From contig JAJFZO010000168.1 in NCBI GenBank assembly GCA_021397835.1, positions 2,418,001-2,482,000 on the forward strand: a stretch of DNA of 64,000 nt. The letters run 5' to 3'. Under the pieces are notes generated by a model that was given only the letters and a program-made list of their open reading frames with translations, had not been told where the DNA came from and did not search any database. A program made the translations under genes and the position numbers. Origin of the DNA: Moringa oleifera. Lineage: Eukaryota; Streptophyta; Magnoliopsida; Brassicales; Moringaceae. This document shows positions 36,630-48,679 of this stretch, piece by piece; position 1 is the stretch's first letter, and the number at the start of each line of letters is the position of its first letter.

Positions 36630-37735
36630 GTGAAGCCAAGTAGGATATGATTCACATTCATTCTATCGCTCTTTATTGATAGTTCATCAAAAAAACGATT
36701 CATATTCATGTTAATGTACTAAAATTATAGAAAGTAACCTATAGGCTGTTCACGTTCTTTTGGTTATTCTGGATTGGTAAAGTTAACTAGGAAGAGATTT
36801 ACATCTTTTATATTAATTCACTTTTCTTTTTTATTTTATTTAATTTTTTAAAAAATATCATGTCAAATAAAAAGTAATTAACATTCATCCTATTGCTCTT
36901 TATTGGTAAAGTTAACTAAAAAGTGATTTACATTCTTTCTGTTGCTCTGATTTAACGGAGTTAACTAAAAATTGATTCACATTCTTCTTATTGTCTTAAT
37001 TATGGTAACTGTCAAGAAGTGATTCATACTCAATCTGAGTTATTAAACTTACAGAATCAACAAGAAAGCAATTCACATTCTTTCTATAGTTTTAACTTAG
37101 TAGTCCACCAAAAGTGATTCATATTCTTCTTTAGTGCAGTGATTCATATTCTTTTTAGTGCATTGAATTTGCAAAATCAAACCGAAACTAATTCAGATTC
37201 ATTTGGTTATTCTAGATGGGTAGAATTAACTAAGAAGTGATCCACATTCTTCTTGTTAATTTAATTTTATGAAGTCAACTAGGAAGTAATTTGCATTCAT
37301 CTCGTTGCCCTAATTTTATGTAACTGTTAGAAAGCAATTCACATTCAATCTAAGTTATCAAATTTGTAAAACAACTAAGAAGAGATTCATATTCTTTTAG
37401 CTATTTTGACTTAGTAATCTACCAAGAAATGATTCACATTCTTTTTTTAATGTACTGCATTTATAGAGTCAGAAAAGAAAGCGATTCATATTCTCCTTAT
37501 TTATTCTTTGTTAGTAACCTTCAAAAAGTAATTCACATTCAACATGAAGTATCAAATTTGTAGAACCAGCTAGGAAGCAATTCACATTCTCCTTATTTGC
37601 TCTTTATTTAGTAATCGTCAGAAAGTGATTCATATAAAAAGTGACATGCCAAATTTATAGAATTAGTTAGGAAGCGATTCACATTCTTCTAGTTATTTTT
37701 GAATTGATAAGACTAATCCACAATGTGATTCAACT
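36630..37735. repeat. About 48-bp minisatellite array with higher-order pattern
   Basis: About 22 diverged monomers of roughly 48 bp, each opening with a variant of GATTCACATTCTT and most ending in a variant of TCAACTAAGAAG. Monomer bodies fall into types that recur in the same order. For example, the types at 37020, 37068 and 37113 recur at 37334, 37382 and 37429, and those at about 36745 and 36793 recur at 37188 and 37237. This gives a higher-order unit of about six monomers (roughly 300 bp) repeated about twice. The array lies just inside the left LTR-like repeat. Confidence 0.75.
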
Positions 37736-37849
37736 ATCGAAATTTTTCAAAAATTTCATCTATGATGTAATTTTTAGTAATTGAAACTTTTAAAAAAAAA
37801 TTCCTTTTTTCTTTCATAAGGGATGAACTTTTTTTTTGAAAGAATTTTT

Positions 37850-38205
37850 TTGTCACTATGGGTGAGATCTCATAATATTTTCTTACATCAAAGAAAATTT
37901 TATTTCATCATATTTCATCAGTGAGATTTATTTTGTCCCTTATCATTATGGAAAATATCATTTCTTCCTTTTTCATCGAAAAAAATTTATTTGATTCCTT
38001 TCTATTGAGTGAAATTTATTTCATTTCCCTCTGAATCGAGAAAAAATTTATTTCAATCCTTTTAATTAGGGAAAAAGTTTATTTCATCCTTTCCTATCAA
38101 AGAAATTTTTTTTTATTTTTCTACTATCAAGAAAAAAATATTTTATCCCCTCTTCTCAAGGAAAAATTTATTTTAATCCCTCTATTAAAAAATTTTTAGA
38201 AACCT
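37850..38205. repeat. Second short-period array (about 36 bp)
   Basis: About ten diverged units built on TATCAAGGAAAAATTTATTTC followed by ATCCCTT-like sequence. The array follows the 48-bp array directly and is T-rich on the plus strand. Confidence 0.6.
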
Positions 38206-38209
38206 TTTT

Positions 38210-40470
38210 GGCCATTCAATGAATGCTTCAACATCTATTTGGTTGTCCAACAAGGGCTTTAAAATTGGGGTTGTCTAATGAGGGTTTCTGGAATTTTTTT
38301 TTTTTTAAATTAACTTTTCAAGTTCTAAAATATTCAAAATGCTTTGGTCAAATAGACTCCATGCCTTTGTCATAGCTTTTTACCTGTTTCAAGAAGAAAT
38401 TATGCACATGCCATGCATGAAATGGATTAATGTTCATGTAAATGTAATTTTTTTTTTTATGCAAGGATAATTTTTTCCTTAGTCTTGTTTCCTTTGAATA
38501 AAGCCTTGATCCTTCCCCCTAACCATCTCTCCAAAATGATTTTTAAGTTCAAATTCCATGGCAAATCAAGTCATGGCGTTAACCTCAACTGAATCCTTAA
38601 ATTTTTATCTTCATCATGCCATGAAATTCTTACTTAGGCAACTATTTGCACCATCAAAAAGGCATTCTTTATGAATGTTTGACTCTTTGGTTGTCTTCAA
38701 TACAAGCCCAAAAGAATCATCATCTTTTTTTCTTTTTGACATATCCTTTGGTTTTCCTAAAATTTGTCTTGAATAAATTTAAACAAATGATGCAATATCT
38801 TATGAAGATTAACCTTAACTATGTAAAGTCATAACTTGAACTTAAATTATGTCCATTCTGATTTTAGATGTGTCATCCTAATACTTCAACAATATTCAGG
38901 CATAATGTCAAGAGTTTTGTGAGCTAGATTTCAACGATGAAATTTTTGGGCCACAAGGTTTACTAGGTAAGCTTTAAAATGAGTCATTAATATCATCATC
39001 ATTTTTTGAATCTTATCTTCAGGTTTAAAAAGAGTTCAACTACTAGTTTTTGCCTTCAAGTCTCTTTTTGAAATTGAATGGTGCCATACCCTATAATTTC
39101 CTTTAAAGTTTGCTGAATGAGAAATGCCTTAAACTACTCTAAATTTTGTGAATGATACTCTCGAATGAATTATTCAAAAAGGGTCAAGCAATATTTAAGA
39201 GCTTACTTTATTTAAAGCAAGTCCTCGTGTGTGGACACAAGAAGCCAAATTATCAATAATCATTAAGCTTATCCATAGATAATTTGAATCACCATAACTA
39301 TTAAAAAGTTTTCTTTTTTCTCTCTATTCTTTCATCATCATATGTCTACTTTTTTGAATTTTTCTTCATTAACATAGTCATTTACAAAAATTAAAGATTA
39401 AACGGTCTTTTCAAAAGGTCATAACGTGGCCGTTAGGTAAGGTACAAAAAGAATGGTTAAAGAAAGATAACTCAAGCTGTGAAAATACCAATCGAATTAT
39501 CACCATGAAAAAAGAGTCATCCCAATACAACGTTTGTTCCTCATTTCTTTCTTTTTTCTTCTTTTTTTTCCTTTTTCTTTCTTCTCTTCTTTTGTTCTTC
39601 TTTTATCTTTTTCCTTTTCTTCTTTTGTCATTTCGCTTTTCTTTCTTCTTTGTTCCCCCATTTTTTCTTTTTTTTTTGTCATCTCATTTTTTTCTTCACA
39701 TGTTCATAAACTCATGCCCTTTCACTCTAAATCATGATGTTTCTTTTTTTATTTTTTTGTATAACCAATTGGTATTTTCTTTCAATATTTAGGGTAGGAT
39801 ATTTCGTTATGTTAGTTGTTCTCAAAGGCATAAGGACTATGGGCTAGTGAAAAGAAAGGCTTGCATTTCAAGGCTCACAAGATTAACTAGCGATGAAAAT
39901 TGCTAAATAAATAACATGTGTTAAAGTTTAGCTGAAAGGTTTTTTAGGTTACAAAAGAATGCCCAAATCATCTCTCTAATATTAACATGACTAGAATCTT
40001 ACCTTAAGAATTCATCAATTAGATTCTAATGTAAGATGATACTAAAAATTAGTAACCTAAATTACTTTTCTGCTAAACCAAATGAAAATTGATATATCTA
40101 TTTATGTCATCGTGTTTATATAAGGATGAAGTTTAAATAAAAGCTTACTTAAAATGCATGCTCAGCATGACTCTTTTACCTTTCTATTTTTCTTTTCTCT
40201 TTATTTGCTTTTTTTTAAGAAAAATTGTAGTTGACTCCATTAGAATCATTCTTTAAGACATGATTCAAAAAGATTATGAATGACATTGGTATGAGTTTTT
40301 GAAGAGGAGTATGAGGAAAAAAAATTCAATGAAGAAGATAAGATTTATTTGTCTATGTGGCCCAATTGATCAAAGTCATGACATCTCATATTCTCAATGG
40401 AAATATCAGGTAGCTCGAGTGTTTATCATTTGTTCAATACAAGTTTGGTAAACCACAAATAGATTTATTC
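38210..40470. other. Non-coding interior of the LTR element
   Basis: No open frame of note and no recognisable pol domain on either strand. A polypyrimidine tract lies within it (39540-39690). Confidence 0.5.
39540..39690. repeat. Polypyrimidine (T/C) tract
   Basis: About 150 bp of nearly pure T and C on the plus strand (purine-rich on the minus strand). Open frames reported here on both strands are products of the low complexity. Confidence 0.85.
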
Positions 40471-40479
40471 ATTCATGAT

Positions 40480-40660
40480 CTCTCAAGCTCTTTTTAATAA
40501 CCTTTGTGTCTACATTATTCTTATAGTCAAATTTCAGCAACTTATTATTTACCGCTTTATTGAAAGCTGTACGATCCTTGATGTTATGTCCTAGTGCCCC
40601 ACTATGATAGAAACATGTATCCCAATATTCTCTCATGCATTTCATTTTGAATACAGGCTA
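40480..40660 (-). pseudogene. gag fragment, Ty3/gypsy-like
   Basis: From 40615 downward the minus strand is open and reads CFYHSGALGHNIKDRTAFNK, followed by a KVIKKSLRDHE-like end and a stop near 40485. Plant gypsy-type Gag-Pol polyproteins carry a C-x-YH-x-G-x-x-GH-x-(I/T)-E-(D/N)-C motif followed by a basic LK-x-KVQ-like helix; here the final Cys is replaced by Arg. It is a decayed scrap flanked by stops. Confidence 0.5.
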
Positions 40661-41395
40661 TATACCTCATCTAGGTTTCCTAACTAATTTTATTTTATTT
40701 TTTATTAAGGCTAATTTTTATCCACTTGCATGCTCATCGAGTAATAAACTTCTTCTATCATGAGATGTACGCAAAAAAAGAGGAAAACATCAAAAGGCCA
40801 ACAAGGTTAATGACAAGATAATATACATCACTTCGACATCACCTACTCCATTTATGTTCGTGATTTAATAGGATTGTAAGTTCCTAGTAAGGCTAACATA
40901 TGGCTTTTTCTATATGTTGGGTTTTAACTTGAGATGAGGCCTTTGGGTTCAAAAAAAGCTCTAAGGCTCTCAAATCTTCCTACACCTCCGATCAATAATA
41001 TCACAAATGCATACGCTAAAAAGCATCTTGAAAGTGATAGTAACTCACAAAGTTAAACTTAAGATAAGATGCACATCATGCATAGAGATTTAAGTAATCT
41101 CTCAAATGCCTACGTTCTTGTATCCCTCTTAAAACTAGGTATATTCCATAAAAGGGTGAGCTTGGGTTCAATTTTATGCATATGCATGAAAGTGAGTGTG
41201 TGAAGTTTTTTATTACAAGGCAAAAATAGATAAGAGATATACATAGCAAAATATTAACATTTTCAACCTTAGATCCGGTACAGTCAAAATTTAACTATGA
41301 AGATTTAGAACAATAAGACAACAAAGAAATATTCTCAAGTTTAGATCAGGTATATATAAATAGTATAAAATCGGGATCAAAATCAAATTAAATTC

Positions 41396-43393
41396 TCAAA
41401 TGACAGGATCAATCATATTTAAATTTGGCTCAACTCTCTAATTACACTTTCCTAATAGAGTCGCCAGCTATTATAATCAAATTTTTCTCTAGCGAAAAGC
41501 TCGAATGTGAGAAAATTCTTTTTTTTTAATTCTTTTGATAAACAAAGAAAATAAAAAGTCAACACCAACCTTTTTCATGGTACTATTGACTTCCCATATT
41601 ATTTTAAAAACTTCTTTTTCTTTTAAAAAAGGAAAGATAAATTCCATTTAAAAATAGCATTAGTCTACTTCACTAAAGGATCTTAGATCGAGAGTTACAT
41701 ATGAGTAAGGAATAATTAGTATTCCTGCAAGCACTCCACAATTAGTACCACTTAAATAGGATAATCTCACACTTTAATGTTGATCCCATAGTATAATAAT
41801 TAAATATAATATATAAATAGTATATACAAATAAAGTGAGACTAGCCTTTACTTAATCTCAATATTTTAGGAAAAAAGCTTATTAGACTTAATCAAAATAT
41901 GACAAACCTCAAAATAAATTTATTATGCAGTTTTATAAAAGAATTTCAATCTAGTTTATACTAGATCTTCAATTCTAGAGAAACAAATATGTTTTAAGTT
42001 AGAGATCAAACTATGAACTTTATCAAATTCTTTTCTTTGAATTTTTTAAAAAAAAAACACAAGATACATAACAGAACTTATAAAATCAGATATAATGAAT
42101 AATAAACAAAACAAAATAAACAGAAGCAAACATTATTTTATTCATTATTATGAAATAAATACAGGATGAACAATACCTTCAGTACAGTTTGCATGTTATC
42201 TTTCTGCTAAATAGCTAATGCATACTTTTGAAAAAAAAAATTCTAAAGATAGAATACTAAAGTCTCAAAATATAGATACTCTCTTAAGAAAAAAAGTAAG
42301 GTGCAGAAATTCTAACATGAGAGAGAGGGGGACCTCTAAATATAAATACGCAAAGTTTCACAAATGCAAAGTCGTTCCCCTAGGTTTCGTTTAAAATTGG
42401 TTTATTTATAAATGAAAATTGGGGCAAAGTTCATCAAAAATTTAAAGGTTTGTTACAGGAGAGAAAGGACCACAGTGTTGGATAGTTCATTTTAGCTAAA
42501 ATGTGCACTTTATGCATATTTCACCAAGAGTCTTTCACTAAATTCTCGAGTGTTCTTTTTTCAGTTTCAAGAGTTTTCCCTTTTATTCACCAAAAGCTTG
42601 ATTTATGATCGCATATAGAATCTGATGTAAAATTGCATCTGAAGCCTAATATAACATTAAGGGTTATATCTGCCACCCAATGTGAGACAGTATTTAGAAT
42701 CCAATGCTATAAATATTTCCTTAAACCTGATGTGTCGCTGGGGCTATGGCTGTACATCAGTAAATGCAAATATGAGATTAATATCATTCATTGGGAAGAG
42801 GTTTATTTTGATAAGAGATCGGGTTTAACGTCTTAAATCTGATTTGTCATCGGGTTCACTTATTGTTTCACCAATCTAACATTAGTTTTATTATTTTATT
42901 ATAGTATTATCTATCTAATATCGATTTACTATTTTTTTTTACTTATCTATCATTAATTTTAAGATTATTTACGTATTATACCTTTGGAAATCAATGTGGG
43001 TTCTAAGCTGATTACATAGGGATAAAATCTTCAAATTTGATGTAAGATCAGTATTAACCATGTCGAGATATAATCTTCAAGTTTTAGTGTGGGATCGGAA
43101 TCAACCATATCATTCTTTTTAATATTACAACTATTTTTTTTGTCCATTTTTATAGGAAATTCTAATCTAATATAAAGTAAAATGTTTGTTAACTATTCTT
43201 GACCTAACATCAAGGTGTGATGACATTAAAGTGCTCTTCTTAATTAAGCTCATCATTTTACTCTCGACCTGACGTCAAGTCAAAATTACTAATTTATTTT
43301 TAACTTGACAATGGAGAAAGCATGACTAGAACTTGACAGTTATTTTTGAGTTTCTTCTAACTCAAATGTTAGAGATAAAATTAAATGTTTATA
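41396..43393 (-). repeat. Right LTR-like repeat
   Basis: The longer copy of the pair with 34903-36500. It holds extra AT-rich sequence at about 41770-42180. If the gag scrap is a fair guide, this is the 5' LTR of a minus-strand element. I do not see a clear primer-binding site inside its inner end. Confidence 0.55.
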
Positions 43394-43399
43394 CCTAGA

Positions 43400-43805
43400 A
43401 CCTATAAGAATTGAAGATGATTGTTTGAAATGTAATTATGATGAAAATGGTAGTAATATGGTTTAAAAATTTGAAAGAAACAATAGTATTATAGTTTGTA
43501 ATGTAGTTGTGTGTTGAAACTACAATAACGTTACCAATATTTTGTGTATTTAAGAATGTGCAACTATATATGAAAATGTATTTATGTTGAATATTTTTAG
43601 GAATGTTATGAAATAATGTTTAATGTAATGCAAAAAATATTGTTTAATTGTATAAGGTATTATTTTTTTAGGTTAAAAGCGATACTTTCCTTTTATTAGC
43701 AACATTATTGTTGAATATTTCTTTGAGTTTACCCAATATTCAAATATAAATAACCAATTCAATTCAAACATATTAACCAAAAATTGATTAAGATGCAACA
43801 AAATA
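43400..43805. other. AT-rich DNA beside the LTR element
   Basis: Nothing recognised beyond AT-rich, low-complexity sequence. Confidence 0.4.
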
Positions 43806-43807
43806 CA

Positions 43808-43960
43808 TTCAATCAAGAATAAACAAAAACATAAATACATTCAACCAAAAATCATTCAAAATTTAACTAAAATATATTCAATCAAGAATAAACAAAAACA
43901 TAAATACATTCAACCAAAAATCATTCAAAATTTAACTAAAATATATTCAATCAAGCATAA
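43808..43960. repeat. Tandem 69-bp repeat (two copies plus a partial third)
   Basis: Units start TTCAATCAAGAATAAACAAA at 43808 and 43877 and appear identical; a third, diverged start lies at 43946. Confidence 0.9.
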
Positions 43961-44379
43961 AAAAAAATACATTCAACTAAGATTAATAACACAAACAAAA
44001 ACATCATAATTCAATATTTGATTGTTGATAACAAAACTATATTTCATCCAAATATAGTTAACATAATAACATTTATCAGTTATTTACATTATTAATATAT
44101 CATATAGTATCAACATACAACATGATCTTTTCCCTATTTTTACTTTAATATAGTATAAAGTAAATACAACCGTAGTCATAACCTATGACAATACAACAAG
44201 CCTTCAATAAGAGGTGAGTCAATCCTGTAACTTTCAGACTTGGTTAACAACTTTGGAATAAATTGCACTCTTCGATTATACATAAGGCCATCAAATCAAA
44301 CAAAATAGCTACAATAACCATTTTTTTGCATCAAGACTACATATTATATTATTAATAATAAGAAATCTATCAATAAACA

Positions 44380-45040
44380 AAATCATGTGCAAACTTAAAA
44401 TCTTATCTGATTGAACCCATGGTGAACAAGAAAACTTTAAAATCTAGAGTATTTATTTCCAGATGCCTATTGATAAAAGATTAGATACCATTTTATCATG
44501 AAAAACTAAATTCATAGTTAAATACAATCGTAAGACAATAATAATATTGATTTGTACATGAAAATTAACATCTTGTACATACAATCATAAAAAAACGTAA
44601 TAAAAAAAATTAAGTTCATGACCCCACTGTCCATTAATCAAACTAATAAAAATTTACAGTATCTATCTTTAGATGCTCATTAATCAAATATTAGATGCAG
44701 TCTTATCATAAAAAACTGAATTCATAGTTAAATACGGTTATAAGATAGTAATCATACCTATTTATGCATGAAAATCAACATCTTATGCATACAATCATGA
44801 AAAAAGTAATGAAAATAACAAATTAAGCTCATGATCCAAGTGCCCATTAATCAAACTTAATGAAAATCTAGACTATTTATTTCAGGTGCCCCTTAATCAT
44901 AAATGAGATACAATCTAATTTTGAAAAACTAAATTTATATTTAAATACAATCATAACACAATAATTATACTCATTGTACATGAAAATCAACATTGAATGC
45001 ATACAATCGTGAACAAATCATTAAAATAAATAAACCAAGC
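44380..45040. repeat. About 211-bp tandem repeat, three diverged copies
   Basis: The landmark CATGAAAAT(T/C)AACAT followed by GCATACAATC(A/G)T-like sequence recurs at 44557, 44767 and 44979 (spacings 210 and 212 bp). Between the landmarks the order is conserved: a CCATTAATCAAACT-like block, a TATTTATTTC(C)AG(G)TGCC-like block, an AGATACAATCT-like block and an AAACTAAATTCATAGTTAAATAC-like block. It looks like a short, decayed satellite array. Confidence 0.75.
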
Positions 45041-45059
45041 TCAAATTACATACAATGTT

Positions 45060-47700
45060 CTTTTCATAACTTTAAAATCTTTTCTGTGGGTTTCTTATAG
45101 TCTATTAGGTACATAATTTGGCCTTAACATCGCAATGACATAAGAAAATATGATATGACGGACCTTCATTCTCCATTGACAAACTTGAATCCATATACAT
45201 GTCACCCTTAAGCTCTAGATATCACCTCCATTAGAATCTGCAACAAGAAAATTTCGATCAATTTGGAGCTTCGTTTCTCTTTTCTCTTTTCCCTTTTCTT
45301 TTGCTTCTCTCTTTTTAGGTAATAGTGAACTATGTCTTTTTTTTTCCAAGGGAACGGAGGGAATCACTAAGGTTTATGGATGATATCACTTTCACAGAAA
45401 AGATCAATTTAAATGATTTTTTACATTAGGATTTAATTTAGAAAAAATTTAAATATTGAGTTTTGTTTAGATACATTTTAAAATCCAAGGTTTGTATGAA
45501 AAATATAAAATAAAAGTAAGGATCTTAAATGATAATTACTAAAAAAAATTTAGTGATTTGTATTATTTAACGAATATTTTTAATTTTTTAATAGATTTAA
45601 TTTGATCCAAATTAATAGATAGATTTTCTTTTAAATTTTTAGATAGCATTCAATTTGATCCATAGGTAAGTTTTATTTAAATTTTTCATTAGATAAAGGT
45701 TTATATAAAACCATAATGTTTATCGCATGCTATCAACGAAACTTTCATGTTGAAAAAGTGACAAATTAAATTTTGATTTATCAATTTGGTTCAAATTATA
45801 CCTTAATTAAATAGTTATAAAAAATTAAAAATATTTTAATATTTCAAAAAATGGTTCAAATAAATTCTTGACTCCATTTTGTATCCATTCCTCAAATTTG
45901 AATAATTTTCAATATAAATCTATGTTTTGTGAATTTTTTTAAAATTTGAGATTACAAATTTAAAATATATATTTTTGGTATTCAGAAAATTTTAAAACTT
46001 TTTCTCAAATTGGCTTGAATATTTTTGTACATTTAAATAAATTTCAAATGAAATTTTGTCATATGAGATTTTTAATTTGAGTATTTTTAATTTTTAAATT
46101 TTTTGATAAGGTTCAATTTAGTCTAAATTAATAAATCATAATTCAAATTATCATTTTTTAAATATGAGAGTTTGATTGATAATATAGAATAAATATAAGG
46201 ATTTTATGCCAAAACATTCATAATTTAAGAATATTCAAATTGGTGATAAAATTTTATACAGATGTAAAAAATATTCTAACTACCATCATAAAAATTTTAC
46301 ACTAAAAGTTTGAAATTTTGATAAAGAATAGCTTATGAGTACAAAATTGTTCAAAAGTGATTGAATCAAAATAGAATATAGAATTTATTTTAATTGTTTT
46401 TTAGACATTTCAATAAGAAAAACAAACTACAATGTAATTTAGATTAAATTTAAAAATTAGATATATAATTGATCTGCTCGATACATCAAAATTTGAATTA
46501 AAAATTGAGTTTAGTTTAAGTTTTCATATTTAATTTATAAAAAATTAAAAATCAAGATAAATATAAAAAATCTAACTAAATTTATAATTTAATTTCAATT
46601 TATATATAAATTAGATTAATGGTATGTATAATTTTTTAATTTAAATTAAATTAAAATTTACATGGCATTAATGACATTGAAATTTTTATCATAATATTTT
46701 CATAATTTTAGAAATCAATTACCTAATTGAAATGACAAACAAAGGGTTATTACCTTATTTTTCTAAATTGAGAGTTTTTTATATACACTTTTTCCTTTTT
46801 TTCGTCTACCAAATTGGAAGACATTATTGCTCAAATTGACAAGCATGTTATTTACTGAATTTTAAACTTGCAGATGTATCCTTTTTCTCTTCAAAATTTT
46901 TATACATAAAAATTAGGTTGAATTGATTCTAAATTTACATGTACTTAAACATGAGTTATTTTAATTTCAATTTTTTGTTATTTATTGAATAAATTAAATT
47001 GTTTTACTATTTACAAATATATCTATTATGATTTGCGTTAAAATAAGTGAGTCTTTATATTTTGATATGTATATTTTTTTAGGTATTATTTTAATGAGTT
47101 ATGAACTGGTACAATACATAAAGTTATTTTATTATATTAAATATATATTATTAAATTTATTAATAATATTAATAAATTATTTAAAATTACAATTTTAAAA
47201 TATAAATTAAAAACCCATTAAATCATTAATTAATTATGAAGTTTATAAAATAAAAAATTATAAAAATAATTAAAAATTACATTTATATAAAATGTCAATT
47301 GAATAATTATTGATCGTAATGACACAAATGATCAAATAAATATAGTAAATGAAGATAATGAATTTATAACGATTTGAAACTCAAACATTTTGAGATAAAT
47401 ATTATCAAAATAATAAATTTTGATCAATTTGAAATTAATATTTTAAAATTAATCATGTTTTAACTCAACAATTAAAATATTATAATTGATAAAAAAAAAG
47501 TTGAAAATACATCATAAGTTTACTCTCTTATTTTTTTATTGATAATTGAATCACAATTATTTTATTTTAAGAAAACATACTAAAATTTGGTTGTATATAT
47601 TAATGTTGAGAAAAAAAATTTTATATACACATTGATGTTATAAAAATCTTGGAAAAAAAATTATCAGTTGATAGTAAGTTATAGAAGTCCATAATAGTTA
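45060..47700. other. AT-rich non-coding DNA with one dispersed-repeat copy
   Basis: About 45840-46170 shares word order with the repeat copies at 6635-6960 and 55370-56240. A small, less AT-rich patch lies at about 45240-45360. No gene is recognised. Confidence 0.4.
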
Positions 47701-47739
47701 AATGATATTTTTGCATCATTACTAAACAGCTAGGAACTC

Positions 47740-48560
47740 ATGAAGGTAATAATTAGTAATTCTATTGGGAGTCCAAGATTAAATTTCGATGATGTTCGAG
47801 ATCGAATTCTTGTAAAAGAGGTTCGTAATATTAACTCAAGTGAAACATTATTTTCAAATTTTATCTTAAATGTTGACAATAAAAAAAAATTAACAAAAAA
47901 TTTAATTGAAATAAAAGTACAAATCTAAGTCAAAGAATGGAAAAGACGAGTCTTGATCTGAAAGAAATCTGAAGTGTTAGAACTGTAAAAAATTTAATCA
48001 CATGAAGAAAGATTGTCGATCATTAAAAAAACAAGTTAAAAACAAAGATGATACTATAAATGTTGCCACATATTACATAGATAGTGCTTTAGTTTTAGCT
48101 ATTAATAGTCTTTTTAAGCCTTGAGTTTTTTTTATACTGCTGTATATAGCAAAATAATAAAAAATATTATGTTTGTGGTAATTATAGAAAGGTTTATCTT
48201 GCTTATGGAGAATTTTTGGATATAGTTGGTACGAGTAATATTAAACTAAAGATGCCAAACAAGAATATCTATAAAATTAAAAAAGTGAGACATTTCAAAA
48301 TTAATGAAAAATCTGATTTTTATTGGATAGCTTGATAATGAAAGGTATAAAGTGATTTTCAATGATAGTACTTAAAAAGTTACTAAAGTTGTTATAATTA
48401 TTACTCAATGGAGCAAAACTAGAGCTCTCTGCATAATATTAAATTGCCAAGATACAGTGGTTGTTATTGATACTCATGCAAACTCTAATTTATGACATTG
48501 CAAGCTTGAAAACATGGGTGAAAAAGCAATGAACGTCTGGGTAGCAAAACAAAAAAGGCT
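47740..48560 (+). mobile_element. Ty1/copia gag-pol relic
   Basis: The first frame (47740-47928) contains LNFDDVRDRILVKEVRN, like the end of copia Gag. Next comes a decayed zinc knuckle, NCKKFNHMKKDCRSLKKQ (first Cys lost to a stop). After it come ALVLAIN, a DIVG-like stretch, GQLD-like LDNERYKVIFNDST, VTK, and VVVIDTHANSNL-stop-H followed by KLENMGEKAMNVWVAKQK. The order matches Gag end, CCHC knuckle, protease-side segment and the GAG-pre-integrase domain of plant copia elements. Numerous stops and frameshifts are present; integrase, reverse transcriptase and LTRs are absent. It is a dead internal fragment. Confidence 0.75.
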
Positions 48561-48589
48561 TAGAAATTTTTTCACCGCTATGATGCTCA

Positions 48590-48676
48590 GTGAAGAAATT
48601 TTTATATTTAGTGATGGAACTATGATGTTTAGAGACAAAATTTTTACATTTAAGGACGAAAAATTCTATCGCTAAA
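48590..48676. repeat. Four diverged 21-bp tandem repeats
   Basis: Units start at 48590, 48611, 48632 and 48653 and follow a rough consensus GTGACGAAATTTTTACATTTA. They begin just after the copia relic ends. Similar TTAGCGACGAAAT-type repeats occur near the ends of some plant DNA transposons, but no transposon end is proven here. Confidence 0.65.
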
Positions 48677-48679
48677 TTC

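Larger units (their letters stand above)
34903..43393 (-). mobile_element. Old long-LTR retroelement with little coding capacity
   Basis: Two diverged direct repeats (about 34903-36500 and 41396-43393) bracket about 4.9 kb. They share, in order, TTTGGCTC(G/A)ACTCT, GTC(A/G)CCAGCTAT, GC(A/G)AAAAGCTCGAAT, GTGAGACAG and CTTCTAACTCAAATGTTAGAG. They are best read as degenerate LTRs. The only coding trace inside is a gag scrap on the minus strand at about 40.5 kb, near the right repeat, which suggests the right repeat is the 5' LTR and the element lies on the minus strand. No protease, reverse transcriptase or integrase is recognised. This fits a large non-autonomous element of LARD type, probably Ty3/gypsy-related. 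Ends are accurate only to a few tens of bases, and no target duplication is visible. Confidence 0.6.

Noticed and set aside
39500..39792. Phe/Ser-rich and Lys/Glu-rich ORFs on both strands
   Set aside because: Pure products of the polypyrimidine tract.
43808..45040. Regularly spaced repeats considered as a CRISPR-like array
   Set aside because: Plant nuclear DNA; repeats are direct tandem units without unique spacers of even length and without cas genes.
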